NCBI GenBank assembly: GCA_951230915.1
Contig: OX579638.1
Coordinates: 20,974,696 to 21,038,695, forward strand
Reading direction: 5' to 3'
Length of the DNA: 64,000 bases
From: Antitrichia curtipendula
Lineage: Eukaryota; Streptophyta; Bryopsida; Hypnales; Leucodontaceae
Positions within the stretch are counted from its first letter, which is position 1. The number at the start of each line of letters is the position of its first letter. Position numbers and translations under genes: made by a program. Positions 37,281-47,806 of this stretch are shown piece by piece. The notes beneath the pieces were generated by a model, which was given only the letters and a program-made list of their open reading frames with translations, searched no databases and was not told where the DNA came from.

Positions 37281-37789
37281 CAATTCATCGCCGTGGACAT
37301 GGAAGTCCGATCAGGAGGGGGCACAGGCTCCGGGTCGGGTGGTCCTCAAACTCGTAGAGCAAGTCGAAGACTTAAGGAACAAGAGGGTGTTTCTCGTATT
37401 TCCGCAAACGGTAGCGATGATACAAAATAGTGTTTGTATTAGGGGGTTAACCAATGAAATTTGTTTTGTACTTATTTGAATCTCATGAGGATTCAATATT
37501 AGTAATGCACAACACTCATGGTATGTCATGAGTTGCTTTTAATTAATGTATAAATATTTATGCAATACAAATATGTTTGGATTTGTTTTTTTATAATGGT
37601 AAATTTTGCCTTCTTTATTTGTCAAATATGTTTCTTTTGCGTACCTATTGCAGAAGATCATACCTATTGTACATTTGTACAAAATCATTTCAAGTTATTG
37701 TTATGTTATCTTCTATAATCCCATGCCTACAAATCACCCATTTTCATTTGCACATACATTTCTATTCGCGTAATCCACTTGTCCGCCTG

Positions 37790-38010
37790 TCTGCACACTT
37801 CAAACATCTTACCGAAATTGTAAGAACCGCCTATCCGCCCGACAGGTTTTAGGTCGGCTCGTCCATGGTCCGTGGTCCGCCGTCCGCCCATCCGACGGTC
37901 CAGATTTTCGTCGGCTCGTTGGCTGATCCGACGGCTTAGATTCCCGTCCGCCCGTCCGCTGATCCGACGGCTTCAGTCCGCCGTCCACCGTCCGCCGTCC
38001 GCGTGACCGT
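37790..38010. repeat. GC-rich palindromic array, block 2
   Basis: A shorter array of the same CCGTCC/GGACGG family (CCGCCGTCCG, GATCCGACGGC), immediately upstream of the hAT transposase ORF. Downstream, TATAAGAGTC at 38061 and CACTCCTAAG at 38091 recall the promoter layout of the other two units, with wider spacing. Confidence 0.8.
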
Positions 38011-38294
38011 TGTGGGAGGATTTTTTTTCCCATATTCAACGGTCACATACAGATGAAGACTATAAGAGTCCTGAAATTGACATTTGCATACACTCCTAAG
38101 AAACTGAACGTTAAGATTTCCAGGGGCTAGGCGCTGCAATTTTTTGTGTCCCTTGCTTGGTAATGCATAGTTTAGTGGAAAGGGGGGCCTTGTTTTCCAA
38201 GGCTTTGTGCATAAACATTTGAACGATTTTACCCAATTGTTATCATTACGTTTTGAATTTAGGGTTTCAATACACAGAGCCTAAAACAGCCACC

Positions 38295-40550
38295 ATGACC
38301 AGGGATTGGTCTTCTTGGTACAAAACCCTATCAAATGGAAAAGTACAATGCCAGGCTTGCAAATTGGTATTTGCCAAGAAGCCGGTCCGTATGTTTAGTC
38401 ATTTGGGATATGCAGGCACATCGGGGAGTTGTGACAAAGGAATCAGCCTTTGTACTCAAATGACATCTGAAGTTTGAGGTCTATTTGTTCGTTGCAATGG
38501 AATGATTCCACAAAGAGGTACTCCACACAATGTGGATGGCAACGACACACCTATGCCTATGGTTGTTTGTGCTATGTCAAATGCGAGAGACACTGTGAAC
38601 TCTATTGAAGAAGACTCATGCACGGCACCAGAGGAATATGTTGGTGGTTCTTCCCAAGGAAATCCAAGTATACAAGCATCAGGTGGACGTGGAACTCAGC
38701 GGACATCAAGCAGTAGGCTTCAAAGACAGAGTAGGCTAGTAGAGGGATTCGACGAAGCAAATAAACGCATTTTGAATGCAATGTGGGCCAATTTCTTTTA
38801 TGCGGCAAATATACCATTTGCTGTAGCCCGAAATCCAGCCTTCAAAGAAGTAGTGAAGAAAACGGCGGAGTTTCACCAACCTTATAGCCCACCATCATAC
38901 CATGATCTACGTCATAAATTGCTTGACCAAGCTAAGGTAGACTTAGAGGTCAATCTCCGTAAGCGGACAGAAACCAGTATCAAGAAGTTTGGAGCCACAT
39001 TGTCTATTGATGGGTGGACCTCGGTTTCGAATCGGCCATTGATAAATGCCATGCTTGTGTCATCTGCGGGTGAGCAATTCCTAGGATCAGTGGATACAAT
39101 TGGGAAAACGAAAGATGCTCCATATTTGGCTTCTATATTAGAGAGTTTTATAGAACAAGTGGGCCTTGCAAACGTAGTGTAGATGAGTACAGATAATGCG
39201 GCTGTAAATCCAGCAGCATGGAGTTTGGTATCTACTACCTATCTCCACATTTTTTTCCAAGGTTGCGTGGTGCATGCCTTGAATTTGTTGCTAAAAGATT
39301 GGGCAAACGAACAATGGATTGATGATGTCGTGAAAGATTCCCGAAAGATAGTCAAATTCTTCAAGAAGAGGCACATGCCGCTTGCAATACTTCGGAAATA
39401 TTCGACGCAGTACAACTTGTTGTTGGCGGTGGAAACAAGATTTGCCTCGAATTACAACATGGTTGCACGTATGCTTAAGGTGAAAGCACAATTGCAACAA
39501 ACTGTGACGGACCCGCAATGGGAGGAATATGCTAGAAAACACTCGCGAAAATCCAAAACTCGTTTAGAATCCGAACGGGTGAAGAAGACCATTCTAAGTG
39601 GGTATTTTTGGCATCGTTGTCAAAATTTTGAAGATGTGACATCTCCAATTGTCAATGCTCTTCGTGATTTGGATGCGAAGACACCATGCATGGGCAAGGT
39701 GTTACATATTATGAGGAAACTAGAGAAGCACGTCCTTGCTTTAGACAAAGAGCCTTTTTGTTTGGTTTTGGATAAAGCCATCCCGTTGGTAAAGGCGTTC
39801 TACGAACGACGTGATATGGTGAAGACCGATTTCCATTATGCAGGAGCACTTTTGAATCCCTACCTTCTTGAAGATAAAGAACTAGCCGACGACACCGATG
39901 CCATGGCTGCATGCAAGCGCGTTTTGATGCAAATATGTACACCTTCAGAGTATGCGAAGGTGGTGAAGGAATTTGTAGCCTTCCGCCATAGGGAACCTCC
40001 GTTCCACAACATGTTGGATCCAGGTGAACAACAATTGTCGGCGCATGCTTGGTGGGATTTTGAAGGCGCGTGCGGGAAGCTCATAGCTCCAATTGCCAAA
40101 AGGATTTTAGCCCAACCGGTATCATCGTCTTCATGTGAACGAAATTGGAGTAGCTATTCTTTTGTTCACAACAAATATCGGAACAAGTTGAAGCCACAAA
40201 AAGCACAGGATTTGGTATATGTGTATACCAGTTCCAAAGTCCTCGGTGCATCAAAGGAAAATGACGAGAAGAAGTGGTATGATGAGAACCTCGAGTCGGA
40301 GGATTCGGCCTTGTCTTCATCGGAAGACGAGGGTGGTGAATCCGGTGAAGAAGTTGATCCCCTCATGGACGATGAAGATGACCACGGCATCCGCAATTTC
40401 GATGATGAACCGCTTCGAAGCCCACCTCATTATGATGCAGACATTGGAGATCATTGTGAAGACCCTTACAAGTTTCCGTTGAATGAGGACAATTGTGAAT
40501 ATGACGAAGGTGGACCTTCCATACTTAGATGGAACCAGATTGTTGCGTAG
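38295..40550 (+). pseudogene. BED-finger hAT transposase with two in-frame stops
   Basis: The frame is open from ATG 38295 (context CAGCCACCATGA) to TAG 40548, except for TGA at 38475-38477 and TAG at 39180-39182. There is no frameshift. The N-terminus is a BED-type zinc finger (W.SWYKTL, C-x2-C in VQCQACKLVF, H in MFSHLGY). A DUF659-like block follows (TLSIDGWTSVSN, 38990-39100), then STDNAAVN and a CVVHALNLLLKD motif. The C-terminal hAT dimerisation region has SAHAWWDFEG, SSSSCERNWSSYSF and NKLKPQKAQDLVYVY (40040-40235), then a long acidic tail. Active copies would cut and paste DNA in the nucleus. Both stops fit single C-to-T changes (CGA, CAG), so this copy is recently dead. Confidence 0.88.
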
Positions 40551-41604
40551 TGAAAACATTCTAGCAAATAGGGAAAATACTCATGCGAAGGTAGCGGAGG
40601 AAGATGAGGAAATGGTTATAGGTGATGAAACTCCCCAAATGGATGAAGTGATTCGAATTCCCGAGTGTCCATCCATGACAACGGTAGGAGCGGAAGAAAA
40701 TGATCAACACGAAGACATGAGAGAGTGTGGGGTGAAGTCCCACACAAATGTGATCAACCAAAATATTGAATTACCAAGGGCATTGACAAGTGAAACTATT
40801 GGACTTTTCGGCATTCAAAATGCCCAAGCATCTCGAATAGAGGGAAGTCAAGATCCATGTGTATTGGAGTCCGTGTGCCCAATGCCACACCGCAACGCCA
40901 AAGACATGAAGCACCTCGTGCGAGATCCTCAATTACCATCACGTAGCGGTCCTCGACATGCACTATGTACAAGTGGTAGCACGACTTTGAATGGTCCTGG
41001 AGACTTACGGTTCAAAGAACAATATTTGAGCAATTTGAAGGAATTGCATATTGGAGCCAATCCCAATCCATCCGTTTCATCAGACAACGATGATGTGCAA
41101 ACATTGGAGTCTATGTTTCGTCGATTTTCTAGCCATGCAAAGCATTCTCCGATCAAATTTTCAAACCCTATAGTGGAAGCTTTGTCCGCAAAGAAGACAA
41201 ACATTCCAGGAGGTTCGGAAGCACGTCCACCCGCGGTGAAGGAGTCTAAAAAAGCTAAGAGGAAAAGAATAATGGAGCCTTTTGCAATCTCTCCATTGAA
41301 AAAACAAAATGTAGGTAGAACCCCCCTTGATGCAAGTCTGCCTCTAACCAAGCGAAAGGTGAAACCAATCCACGATCTTAAGGGAGGTATTGAAAAGTCT
41401 CTACTAAAAGTCAAAAGGGATCATAAGTTAGGTAGACCAGTGAGATCAAGCACATCGAAACAAGTACAAGAAGAAGGAGGGAAGATTGTACAATCTTCAT
41501 CAGATAGTATGCAAAATTCATCCAGTGACGATGATTCCGGATGGGATACAACAGGTCATAGTAGCGGGGCTGAAGTCAAAAGAAATAGTGACTATCAACC
41601 ATAG
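40483..41604 (+). CDS. basic tail ORF overlapping the hAT transposase (+1 frame)
   Basis: This 373-aa ORF overlaps the last 68 bp of the transposase frame. It is Ser/Lys-rich, with a nuclear-localisation-like KKAKRKR and SSSDDDSG near the end. No domain is recognised. It may be a C-terminal extension of the transposase separated by a frameshift or a missed intron, since hAT relatives sometimes carry long charged tails. It could also be a separate overlapping ORF. Codon use looks plausible and the frame is long for chance. Confidence 0.5.
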   Translation: MRTIVNMTKVDLPYLDGTRLLRSENILANRENTHAKVAEEDEEMVIGDETPQMDEVIRIPECPSMTTVGAEENDQHEDMRECGVKSHTNVINQNIELPRALTSETIGLFGIQNAQASRIEGSQDPCVLESVCPMPHRNAKDMKHLVRDPQLPSRSGPRHALCTSGSTTLNGPGDLRFKEQYLSNLKELHIGANPNPSVSSDNDDVQTLESMFRRFSSHAKHSPIKFSNPIVEALSAKKTNIPGGSEARPPAVKESKKAKRKRIMEPFAISPLKKQNVGRTPLDASLPLTKRKVKPIHDLKGGIEKSLLKVKRDHKLGRPVRSSTSKQVQEEGGKIVQSSSDSMQNSSSDDDSGWDTTGHSSGAEVKRNSDYQP

Positions 41605-41780
41605 TTTATAAAGATTGAGAAGATGTAAACTTGGGTGTTTAGTTTTTTACCCTAAACACATTATGTTATGACAATTCATTGTTCGAACTTTAAGTTTGTA
41701 ATACAAATTTGCTCATTCATGTTGTGCACACCATCAAATTTTTTTTTTTTCAAATACCTTAAAACTAGCGAAGACCGTCT

Positions 41781-42120
41781 GTCCGCCCGTCCGCCTCGTG
41801 GCCCGTCCGCGCCTTGGTCACTTCCATCCGATGGGCGGACGATCCGACCGCCTGTCTGCCTGGTCTTCCGTCCGCGCCTTGATCACCTCCGTCCGACGGG
41901 CGGACAGTCCGACCGCCTGTCTGCTTGGTGTCCCGTCCGCGCCTTGGTCACCTCTGTCCGACGGGCGGACGGTCCGACCGCCTGTCCGCCTGGTATCCCG
42001 TCCGCGCCTTGGTCACCTCTGTCCGACGGGCGGACGGTCCGACCGCCTGTCCGCCTGGTATCCCGTCCGCGCCTTGATCACCTCCGTCCGACGGGCGGAC
42101 GGTCCGACCGCCCATCGGAC
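41781..42120. repeat. GC-rich array, block 3: five 65-bp tandem units
   Basis: GCCTTGGTCACCT/GCCTTGATCACCT recurs at 41811, 41876, 41941, 42006 and 42071, exactly 65 bp apart. Each unit also contains GTCCGACGGGCGGAC. The third and fourth units are almost identical, showing recent expansion. Open frames across it are repeat artefacts. Confidence 0.92.
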
Positions 42121-42144
42121 CATGGCAGTGCATGTTTTTTTCTC

Positions 42145-43129
42145 ATTTAGTGCAGCATAGGATTCCTGAAATGGCCAGGTCATCTCCAAAGAGTGTGCCT
42201 TTATGACAACAAGCATCCAATGTGAATATTTCAAAGACATTGAACTCCTCATGGCACCGACATCAAACTTCATTCTTCAATGTGCACATCATATTTTTAG
42301 GTGCAATCTTGAAATTAAACATCTCAATGATATTTTGAAATGACCATCTTGAAAGATCAAAATGAAATGCTACCTATAGTTCTAAATTTTTTTTTCTAAA
42401 TTTTTGATGATAGATCGTAGATTTAATTATATTCAAAAGTTTATTTGGATTTTAATCATATATTACTATATACTGTAAGACATCTCAATTTTAAAATAAT
42501 TGTTTTTATAATGAAAATTGTCGAAGTAAGCGAAACCCGACTTAATGTCATGAAACTAAAAACAATTGCTATGTACTTATATAATACTATTGCATCAAAG
42601 TCACGATCTTCTAAGATATTTGTATGCAAAGTTCTAATATAGGAGTTATGATTTAGGATTGCGGGTTCATGTCATTCATATAAATGTTGTCCAAATTAGA
42701 AGTGTATTTTGAAAATGGATGTGTGATAATATTTTGATGTAATATTAAAAAATCATTTTGGTCATGATAGTATAGATTGATACCTAATTAGTAATTACCT
42801 ACTTATAACAAATTGCCCCATTCAATGTCAAATAATGTTGTCAAAAATCATTTGGAGTTATATAACTTATATGTTGCGGACTTGCGGTCTTGCGGAGTGC
42901 GGATCATGAAGTTAGAAAAAGCATATAGAGTTGTTTTATGTCTCTAGAATTCAAAGTTCTTTATTCAAAATTGATATCAAAGAATATTAATTGTCTATTA
43001 GAATATTTTTTTCATTGGGATTAACAATTCTTCAATTCTTCCAAAAGTTATTAGTGTATTATTTTTCATTTAATAGTGCATCAATTTCTACTTCACAAAT
43101 TTTAAAAAACGAATGTATAGTTCTTTTGA
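42145..43129. other. AT-rich intergenic sequence
   Basis: AT-rich, no supported gene. The 42445-42642 open frame has no motif. Confidence 0.3.
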
Positions 43130-43580
43130 GTTTAACCTCTAATTCTCTAAAGTCCCATTGTCCCATCGGGGGACAAAATGGATGTAAGATTTTTAGGCAG
43201 GCTCCTATGGCCTCAATATTTTTTGTAAATTTCTGAGTTTTTTTGGTATCTTTTAGAATAAATAACTTGAAGTATTCATTTTTGAATTGAATTCTAAGAG
43301 TTAAAATCAAAAAAAAAAATTCATGAGGTCTACATTCCTTGCTAGAATAATCTCAGAGTGGAAATTAGTATATTTCGATTCTATCTTACTATCTTAGAGC
43401 TATTAATGATTTAATTTTTCGTTCAATCTTGAATCTACTTCTACCTAACAATTTTTTAATGAGTGAAAACTAAGTGTTTCTTTTTTAAAATCTTTTTTTT
43501 AGATTCTCAACTCAATTGTTTATCATATAAAATTAGACATTCACCATCACTAGAGTAGCCTTTTTTAGTTAAAAAGGTTC
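43130..43580 (+). mobile_element. left-part fragment of the TTAACCCCTAAAG family
   Basis: CTAAAGTCCCATTGTCCCATCGGGGGACAAAATGG-like text at 43147 (read in pieces), GGCAGGCTCCTATGG and CTCAATATTTTTTGT match 11905-11975 in order. The matching stretch near 43385-43510 parallels 12360-12485. No right end is found. Confidence 0.6.
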
Positions 43581-44100
43581 ATCGCAAAAAAATGTAGTTA
43601 AGCAAGGTGCCAAGGTGCCTAAAAAGTAGCGGTTAAACATTTCACATTTAATCATTTATTCATAACTCAATTGCCTAAATTTTGGCTAAAATGCACAAGG
43701 TGAAAGACGTACGTGAATATTCCTCAAAGGGTTGAATGACCAAACATCCCAATTTAGAAAAGCTAGAGAAGTAAACATTTAATTTTTAAATTCCATGCAC
43801 AATTGCACATTGGTGAATTCTTTGAGGTATAAATTCATGCAACTAATGTGGGACAATGGTGTTCATAAAGTTACATAAAATGTCTATTGTTGAATTTGTT
43901 TAACAAAATATATTCACATAAGAAATTAAAAAATTGACTTCAAAGCTTTATTTGCGAACTTGTGCGTGCTATGAATTCAAGAAACACCTAAACCCAATCA
44001 AGAATCCTCAAGTTAAGTTCTTAATTGAAGATGGTCGATATATTTCTTGAAGAACTTAATTTGCATTTGTTTTCATATTTTTAATTAGTTATGATTTCTT
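43581..44100. other. AT-rich sequence
   Basis: No gene, RNA gene or clear repeat seen. Confidence 0.3.
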
Positions 44101-44117
44101 ACATTTGTAACTTTAGA

Positions 44118-44215
44118 GTACAATTTAGGATTTAGGTTTTAGGGTATAGGGTTTAGGGTATAGGATTTAGGATATAGGATTTAGGGTATAGGGTTTAGGA
44201 TGTAGGACTTAGTGT
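44118..44215. repeat. degenerate telomere-like repeats
   Basis: Alternating GGTTTAGGG, GGATTTAGG and GGTATA units, about 14 bp in period (for example GTATAGGGTTTAGG). It resembles the plant telomere repeat TTTAGGG but is impure. It lies just upstream of GC-rich block 4. Confidence 0.65.
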
Positions 44216-44354
44216 ATAAAATTGAAGATCTTTGCATTAAAAAAACGCTGGAGTTCTATTTAATGATTCAAGTTCTTTAAGTAAGAAAGTGAATGTCGAT
44301 GAGATTTTTGTCTTTCCCATCCTTGTCATTATTTGTTGGTCGAGGTTGTTTTAG

Positions 44355-44810
44355 GAGTCGGATGATGCAGCCGTCCGCCTGGTCGGACGACCTCGAAAAA
44401 TCTCTCAATTTGATCTCCACTTGAGAGGGGCTGTCCGATCAGGTGGATTGCTCAGGTCGGACGGCAGCCGTCCGATACATCGGGGCCGTCCGATGAGTCG
44501 GACGGGCGGCGTCCGCCTGATCGAACGGTCCTAACGAGGCGGACGACTGTCTGTCCGCGTCGTCTCCTCCGCCCGATCAAGCGGACGGGCGAGGCGTCCG
44601 CCTTCGATTTTAGGGTCGGACGGCCCAGAGCGGACGGCGGCCATCCGATTCACCGGGGCCGTCCGATATGTCGAACGGGTGGCGTCCGCTTGATCGGACG
44701 GTCCTGGCGAGGCGGACGATGATCCGTCCGCCTCGTCGGGTCCGTCCGATCAGGCGGACGGTCGAAGCATCCGCCTTGCATAAAAGAGTCGGACGGCCCG
44801 TCCACTCCTC
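44355..44810. repeat. GC-rich palindromic array, block 4
   Basis: Same family as the arrays at 33290, 37790 and 41781: CCGTCCGAT..GTCGGACGG palindromes and GGCGTCCGCC. It sits directly upstream of the kinase-like ORF and merges into its promoter. Confidence 0.85.
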
Positions 44811-44820
44811 ACTTTTATCT
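44779..44820 (+). promoter_or_regulatory. core promoter of the kinase-like unit
   Basis: CATAAAAGAG at 44779 is followed 27 bp later by TCCTCACTT (44806). Sequence between them (GGACGGCCCGTCCA) parallels the RING-H2 unit's promoter. The first ATG in frame is at 45025. Confidence 0.6.
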
Positions 44821-45024
44821 TCCCCCTTGTGTCATGCAAGAGAGAGCGAAGAGATTGGTGGTTTATCCTCCATTGGCTCCTTTCTAAGGGAAGATAAGAG
44901 TGTGATTTCTAGGGGATACTTGTTGCTTTTTTTTTCTACATTTCGCGTATGATCATTTGGCAAATCGTATATTGCCTTGTGGATTACAAATTGCAAATAC
45001 ACTTCTAAACGTGATTTCATCACG

Positions 45025-46509
45025 ATGCCGAGATCAAAGAAGGCTGCAAAGGACAAACGAGTGAAGTCGGACAGTGAGGCGAGTATGGACGCTCCTTCTC
45101 TCGCTTGCAAAGCATTTCTCATTGAATGCATTGTCAATTTTTATGAGTCGGAAACCACTGCGTCATTGAATACCAAATATGCGAGGTATGAAGACGAGTG
45201 CCCAGCTAAATTCAAGGGAGATATGGCACAGAAGTTCACGGATGCTTTAAACGTACCCTACTGGATTCATGAAATGGAGAAGAAGGGCTTTCAACAATTT
45301 TTGAAGAACAAGGTCCATGATGCATTGTGGAATGCAAAGGTGATCTTAGAGAAGTATGGGAAGCAACACCGCGTAGGTGATGGCGTTTTTGAACAGGTCA
45401 TTTTGAGGGCAGACTTGTTTGTTCGCCAGTGCGCCCCTTTTGCAAAGAATCGAAATAGGCGAGGTTCAATGGGTTGGTGGAATAGTGATGAGGGAGTTGT
45501 GGAGTTGCAACGTGGGCGGCGACATCTCTTAGCGCTTCCGGAAACAGCAAGGGTGATTCCACAAGATGATCAAATCCTGAGGGATGGATATGCAACAATT
45601 CGGAGGGTCCGAATTGAAGGATGTCGTGAGATACCCACATTTTGGGAGTTTGCAGCGAAGGTATCTCATCAACAACGCATACGACCTCCGCTCGCAAGGT
45701 TGGAACACCAAAACGAGTCAATGGCAGTGAGAATTCCACATGATGGAGTTATCCGGTTTTCTGCTGTTCATGCAACGCAAAACGAAGGATACTCGTATTG
45801 GTGGAATGGCGGAACATTGAAGCAAATGTTAAAATTGGATAAGGAATATCCCGATAACATTGGCATTCGGTTGGTTTATTCTCAACCGACCCCGGAAGAG
45901 GTGACGAAAGCTTTTTTTCTTGGTCGTTGGAGGAAGAAGCGCACGGAGCTTGCATGGGCATTGGTGCACCTCATGAATGCAGTGCATAGCACTGGACATT
46001 TGCACAATGATCTTTCACTGGACAACATTATGTTTCACTTTCCCAATGATGAGTCACGTGTTTACATTGGAGTTTGCGATTGGGGCATGACTACTTTACG
46101 TAATGAACCAATGAAGTCCTTGTACACGTTCACCTCTCAGAGTGAGCGGACTGAGACCTTGAAAAAGAGGTGGTGGGTGGACCCTTCTATTGCATACTTG
46201 CACCGAAGAGATGCGGATGTGTCAACGATACCGGATTTATCATGTAAATCGGAGGAATATGCGGTTGGTCGAATAGCTCAAGCCATCAACAATGGTTGCA
46301 TGTCGACGGACTACGTGAGCTTACATCGGAAAAATGAAGGACATACAAGATTTAGCCTTGAGGATTTGGCAAGGATTTTTCACCTTTACTTGGAGCGCCT
46401 TTGTGATTCGGTGATTGATTCTCACGGTAGCTTGTCCGAAATCATCCATCGATTTACCAATAATTACAACTGGCCTATTCCAGATGAACACTTCCGCCAC
46501 TCATATTAG
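45025..46509 (+). CDS. protein-kinase-like protein, intact single-exon ORF
   Basis: This is a 494-aa ORF; I chose the ATG at 45025 because the frame upstream lacks an earlier ATG. The N-terminus is Lys/Ser-rich (MPRSKKAAKDKR), followed by an unrecognised 180-residue region. A kinase fold is visible from about residue 185. A degenerate glycine loop (RDGYATIRRV) leads to candidate lysine K212 (EFAAK). The hinge region has YSYWWNGGTL. The catalytic loop is HND (327-329) with N334, and DWG (352-354) replaces DFG. All key positions are filled, so activity is possible, but the HND/DWG variants are unusual. Its GC-rich array and promoter match the transposon-like units at 33-38 kb. Unlike those, it has no stop. 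Confidence 0.75.
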   Translation: MPRSKKAAKDKRVKSDSEASMDAPSLACKAFLIECIVNFYESETTASLNTKYARYEDECPAKFKGDMAQKFTDALNVPYWIHEMEKKGFQQFLKNKVHDALWNAKVILEKYGKQHRVGDGVFEQVILRADLFVRQCAPFAKNRNRRGSMGWWNSDEGVVELQRGRRHLLALPETARVIPQDDQILRDGYATIRRVRIEGCREIPTFWEFAAKVSHQQRIRPPLARLEHQNESMAVRIPHDGVIRFSAVHATQNEGYSYWWNGGTLKQMLKLDKEYPDNIGIRLVYSQPTPEEVTKAFFLGRWRKKRTELAWALVHLMNAVHSTGHLHNDLSLDNIMFHFPNDESRVYIGVCDWGMTTLRNEPMKSLYTFTSQSERTETLKKRWWVDPSIAYLHRRDADVSTIPDLSCKSEEYAVGRIAQAINNGCMSTDYVSLHRKNEGHTRFSLEDLARIFHLYLERLCDSVIDSHGSLSEIIHRFTNNYNWPIPDEHFRHSY

Positions 46510-46854
46510 TGTCTATGGTGTTAGTGGACGACATAGAAGTGATAGAACTATAAAAGTATTAGGTAAATGTAGAGGCAAGTACATAAATTTGCATGATTGT
46601 GTGCAAGGATTTTCTAGTATATATATGCACCATCAATGTATGCCAATATATGTGCACCCTTATAATTCATATAAAGTTTTGAAATGTTTGTGTGTTTTGA
46701 AACTTCCAATGTCCAATGTCTACCATCTATTTATGCATTCATCATATGTTTTGCTTGAAATCCTTGAATAAGAAGTGCAATGCAACAATTATTATTGATG
46801 GATGTTAGCTTGGTCTGGTTGGGTTCAAAATTGTATAATCAATGTTGAACACAT
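46510..46854. other. 3' flank of the kinase-like ORF
   Basis: AT-rich; no gene supported. The open frame 46415-46771 overlaps the kinase ORF end and is a shadow. Confidence 0.4.
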
Positions 46855-47806
46855 ATAACCCCTAAAAGACCAAAGTGATTTTTTTGGCAATATAGCGATT
46901 TTGGGCAGCTCACTACAAATGAAATTTATATTTTTTTTCATTGAAATTTTCATACAACACGTGCCCGAGGAGTAGCTTTAAGGCCCAACAATTTTCATAC
47001 ATTTAGACTACATGGTTAAAAAGTTATTGCATGATATGTCATTTTCAGTCCTTGGCGGGCAGCACGGGCAGCGAAAAAAACTTCTTCAAAAATCACTTTT
47101 TAAGAAAATAAAAATTTGAAATTGGTTCTTTAGATTTATATGTACATGGGAAGCTTTGAATCATTCCATTTAGATCTATGAGTCAAAAGTTATGAGGATT
47201 CTTAGTGTAAGGGTAGTTATGGAATTTCAACTCTAAAATAAACTTTGAAGACTTGAAGTCTTTTATTTAACTCAATTTTCAATATTTTTGAAAAAAATAA
47301 AAACATTGGGTGTAGATTGTTTATTACAACATTACAACCGTTGGATTGGCATTTTTCAATTCCATAAATAAATTCTTCACAATTTAGTGTTTTGAATCAT
47401 TCTCTACCTCTTCCTACTTACTATTTTTTTCCTATATGTTGTACAATTCCAAATGATCTGAAAATTTTCAAGCATGTAGCCAACTTGCCTTCAAGAATAA
47501 ATCCAAAGAGTAACCACCATTTTGGACATTTTTTCATATGAATGTGACCTTGTGAAGGGCAGCTGCCCGTTTTTTCGCAGGGACAAAAAAAGGATTTTTG
47601 TCAATTCAAACACTATTATCTTGCAATCCACATGGTGGAAAATTCTGAAATTTTTTCCACATCTTCTTAAACAAGTTTACTACAAGATCCTATGGTTACA
47701 TGTGTCCAAGAATGTTTTTTTTCTAAAATTTGACAGTAGTATTAGAAATGGCAGTTTTGGAACGTTTTTGGTGAAAACATAGTCAAAAACGATTAGGGGA
47801 TAATGA
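46855..47806 (-). mobile_element. inverse copy of the TTAACCCCTAAAG family
   Basis: The left edge ATAACCCCTAAAAG (about 46857) and right edge GATTAGGGGATAA (about 47791-47803) form imperfect inverted repeats. The stretch 46890-47100 is the reverse complement of 12900-13130 (GGGCAGCTC, GGAGTAGCTTTAAGGC, AAAAAGTTATTGCATGATATG in matching order). Non-coding. Confidence 0.6.

Larger units (their letters stand above)
33228..42144. mobile_element. candidate composite transposon with GC-rich subterminal arrays
   Basis: The left edge CACTATAAGAAA (33228-33239) looks like a plant CACTA terminus. At the right, CTCATTTAGTG (ending about 42144) reads CACTAAATGAG on the minus strand. GC-rich arrays lie just inside both ends (33290-33760; 41781-42120) and in the middle (37790-38010). 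Between them are a RING-H2 ORF, a small ORF, a BED/hAT transposase ORF and a tail ORF, all on the plus strand. Flanking bases (GGT left, CAG right) do not match, and the transposase is hAT rather than TNP2. It could therefore be two nested or adjacent elements. Confidence 0.35.

Noticed and set aside
41668..42273. ORFs of 86-160 aa with repeated PSAPWSPLSDGRT-type text
   Set aside because: Products of the 65-bp tandem repeat.
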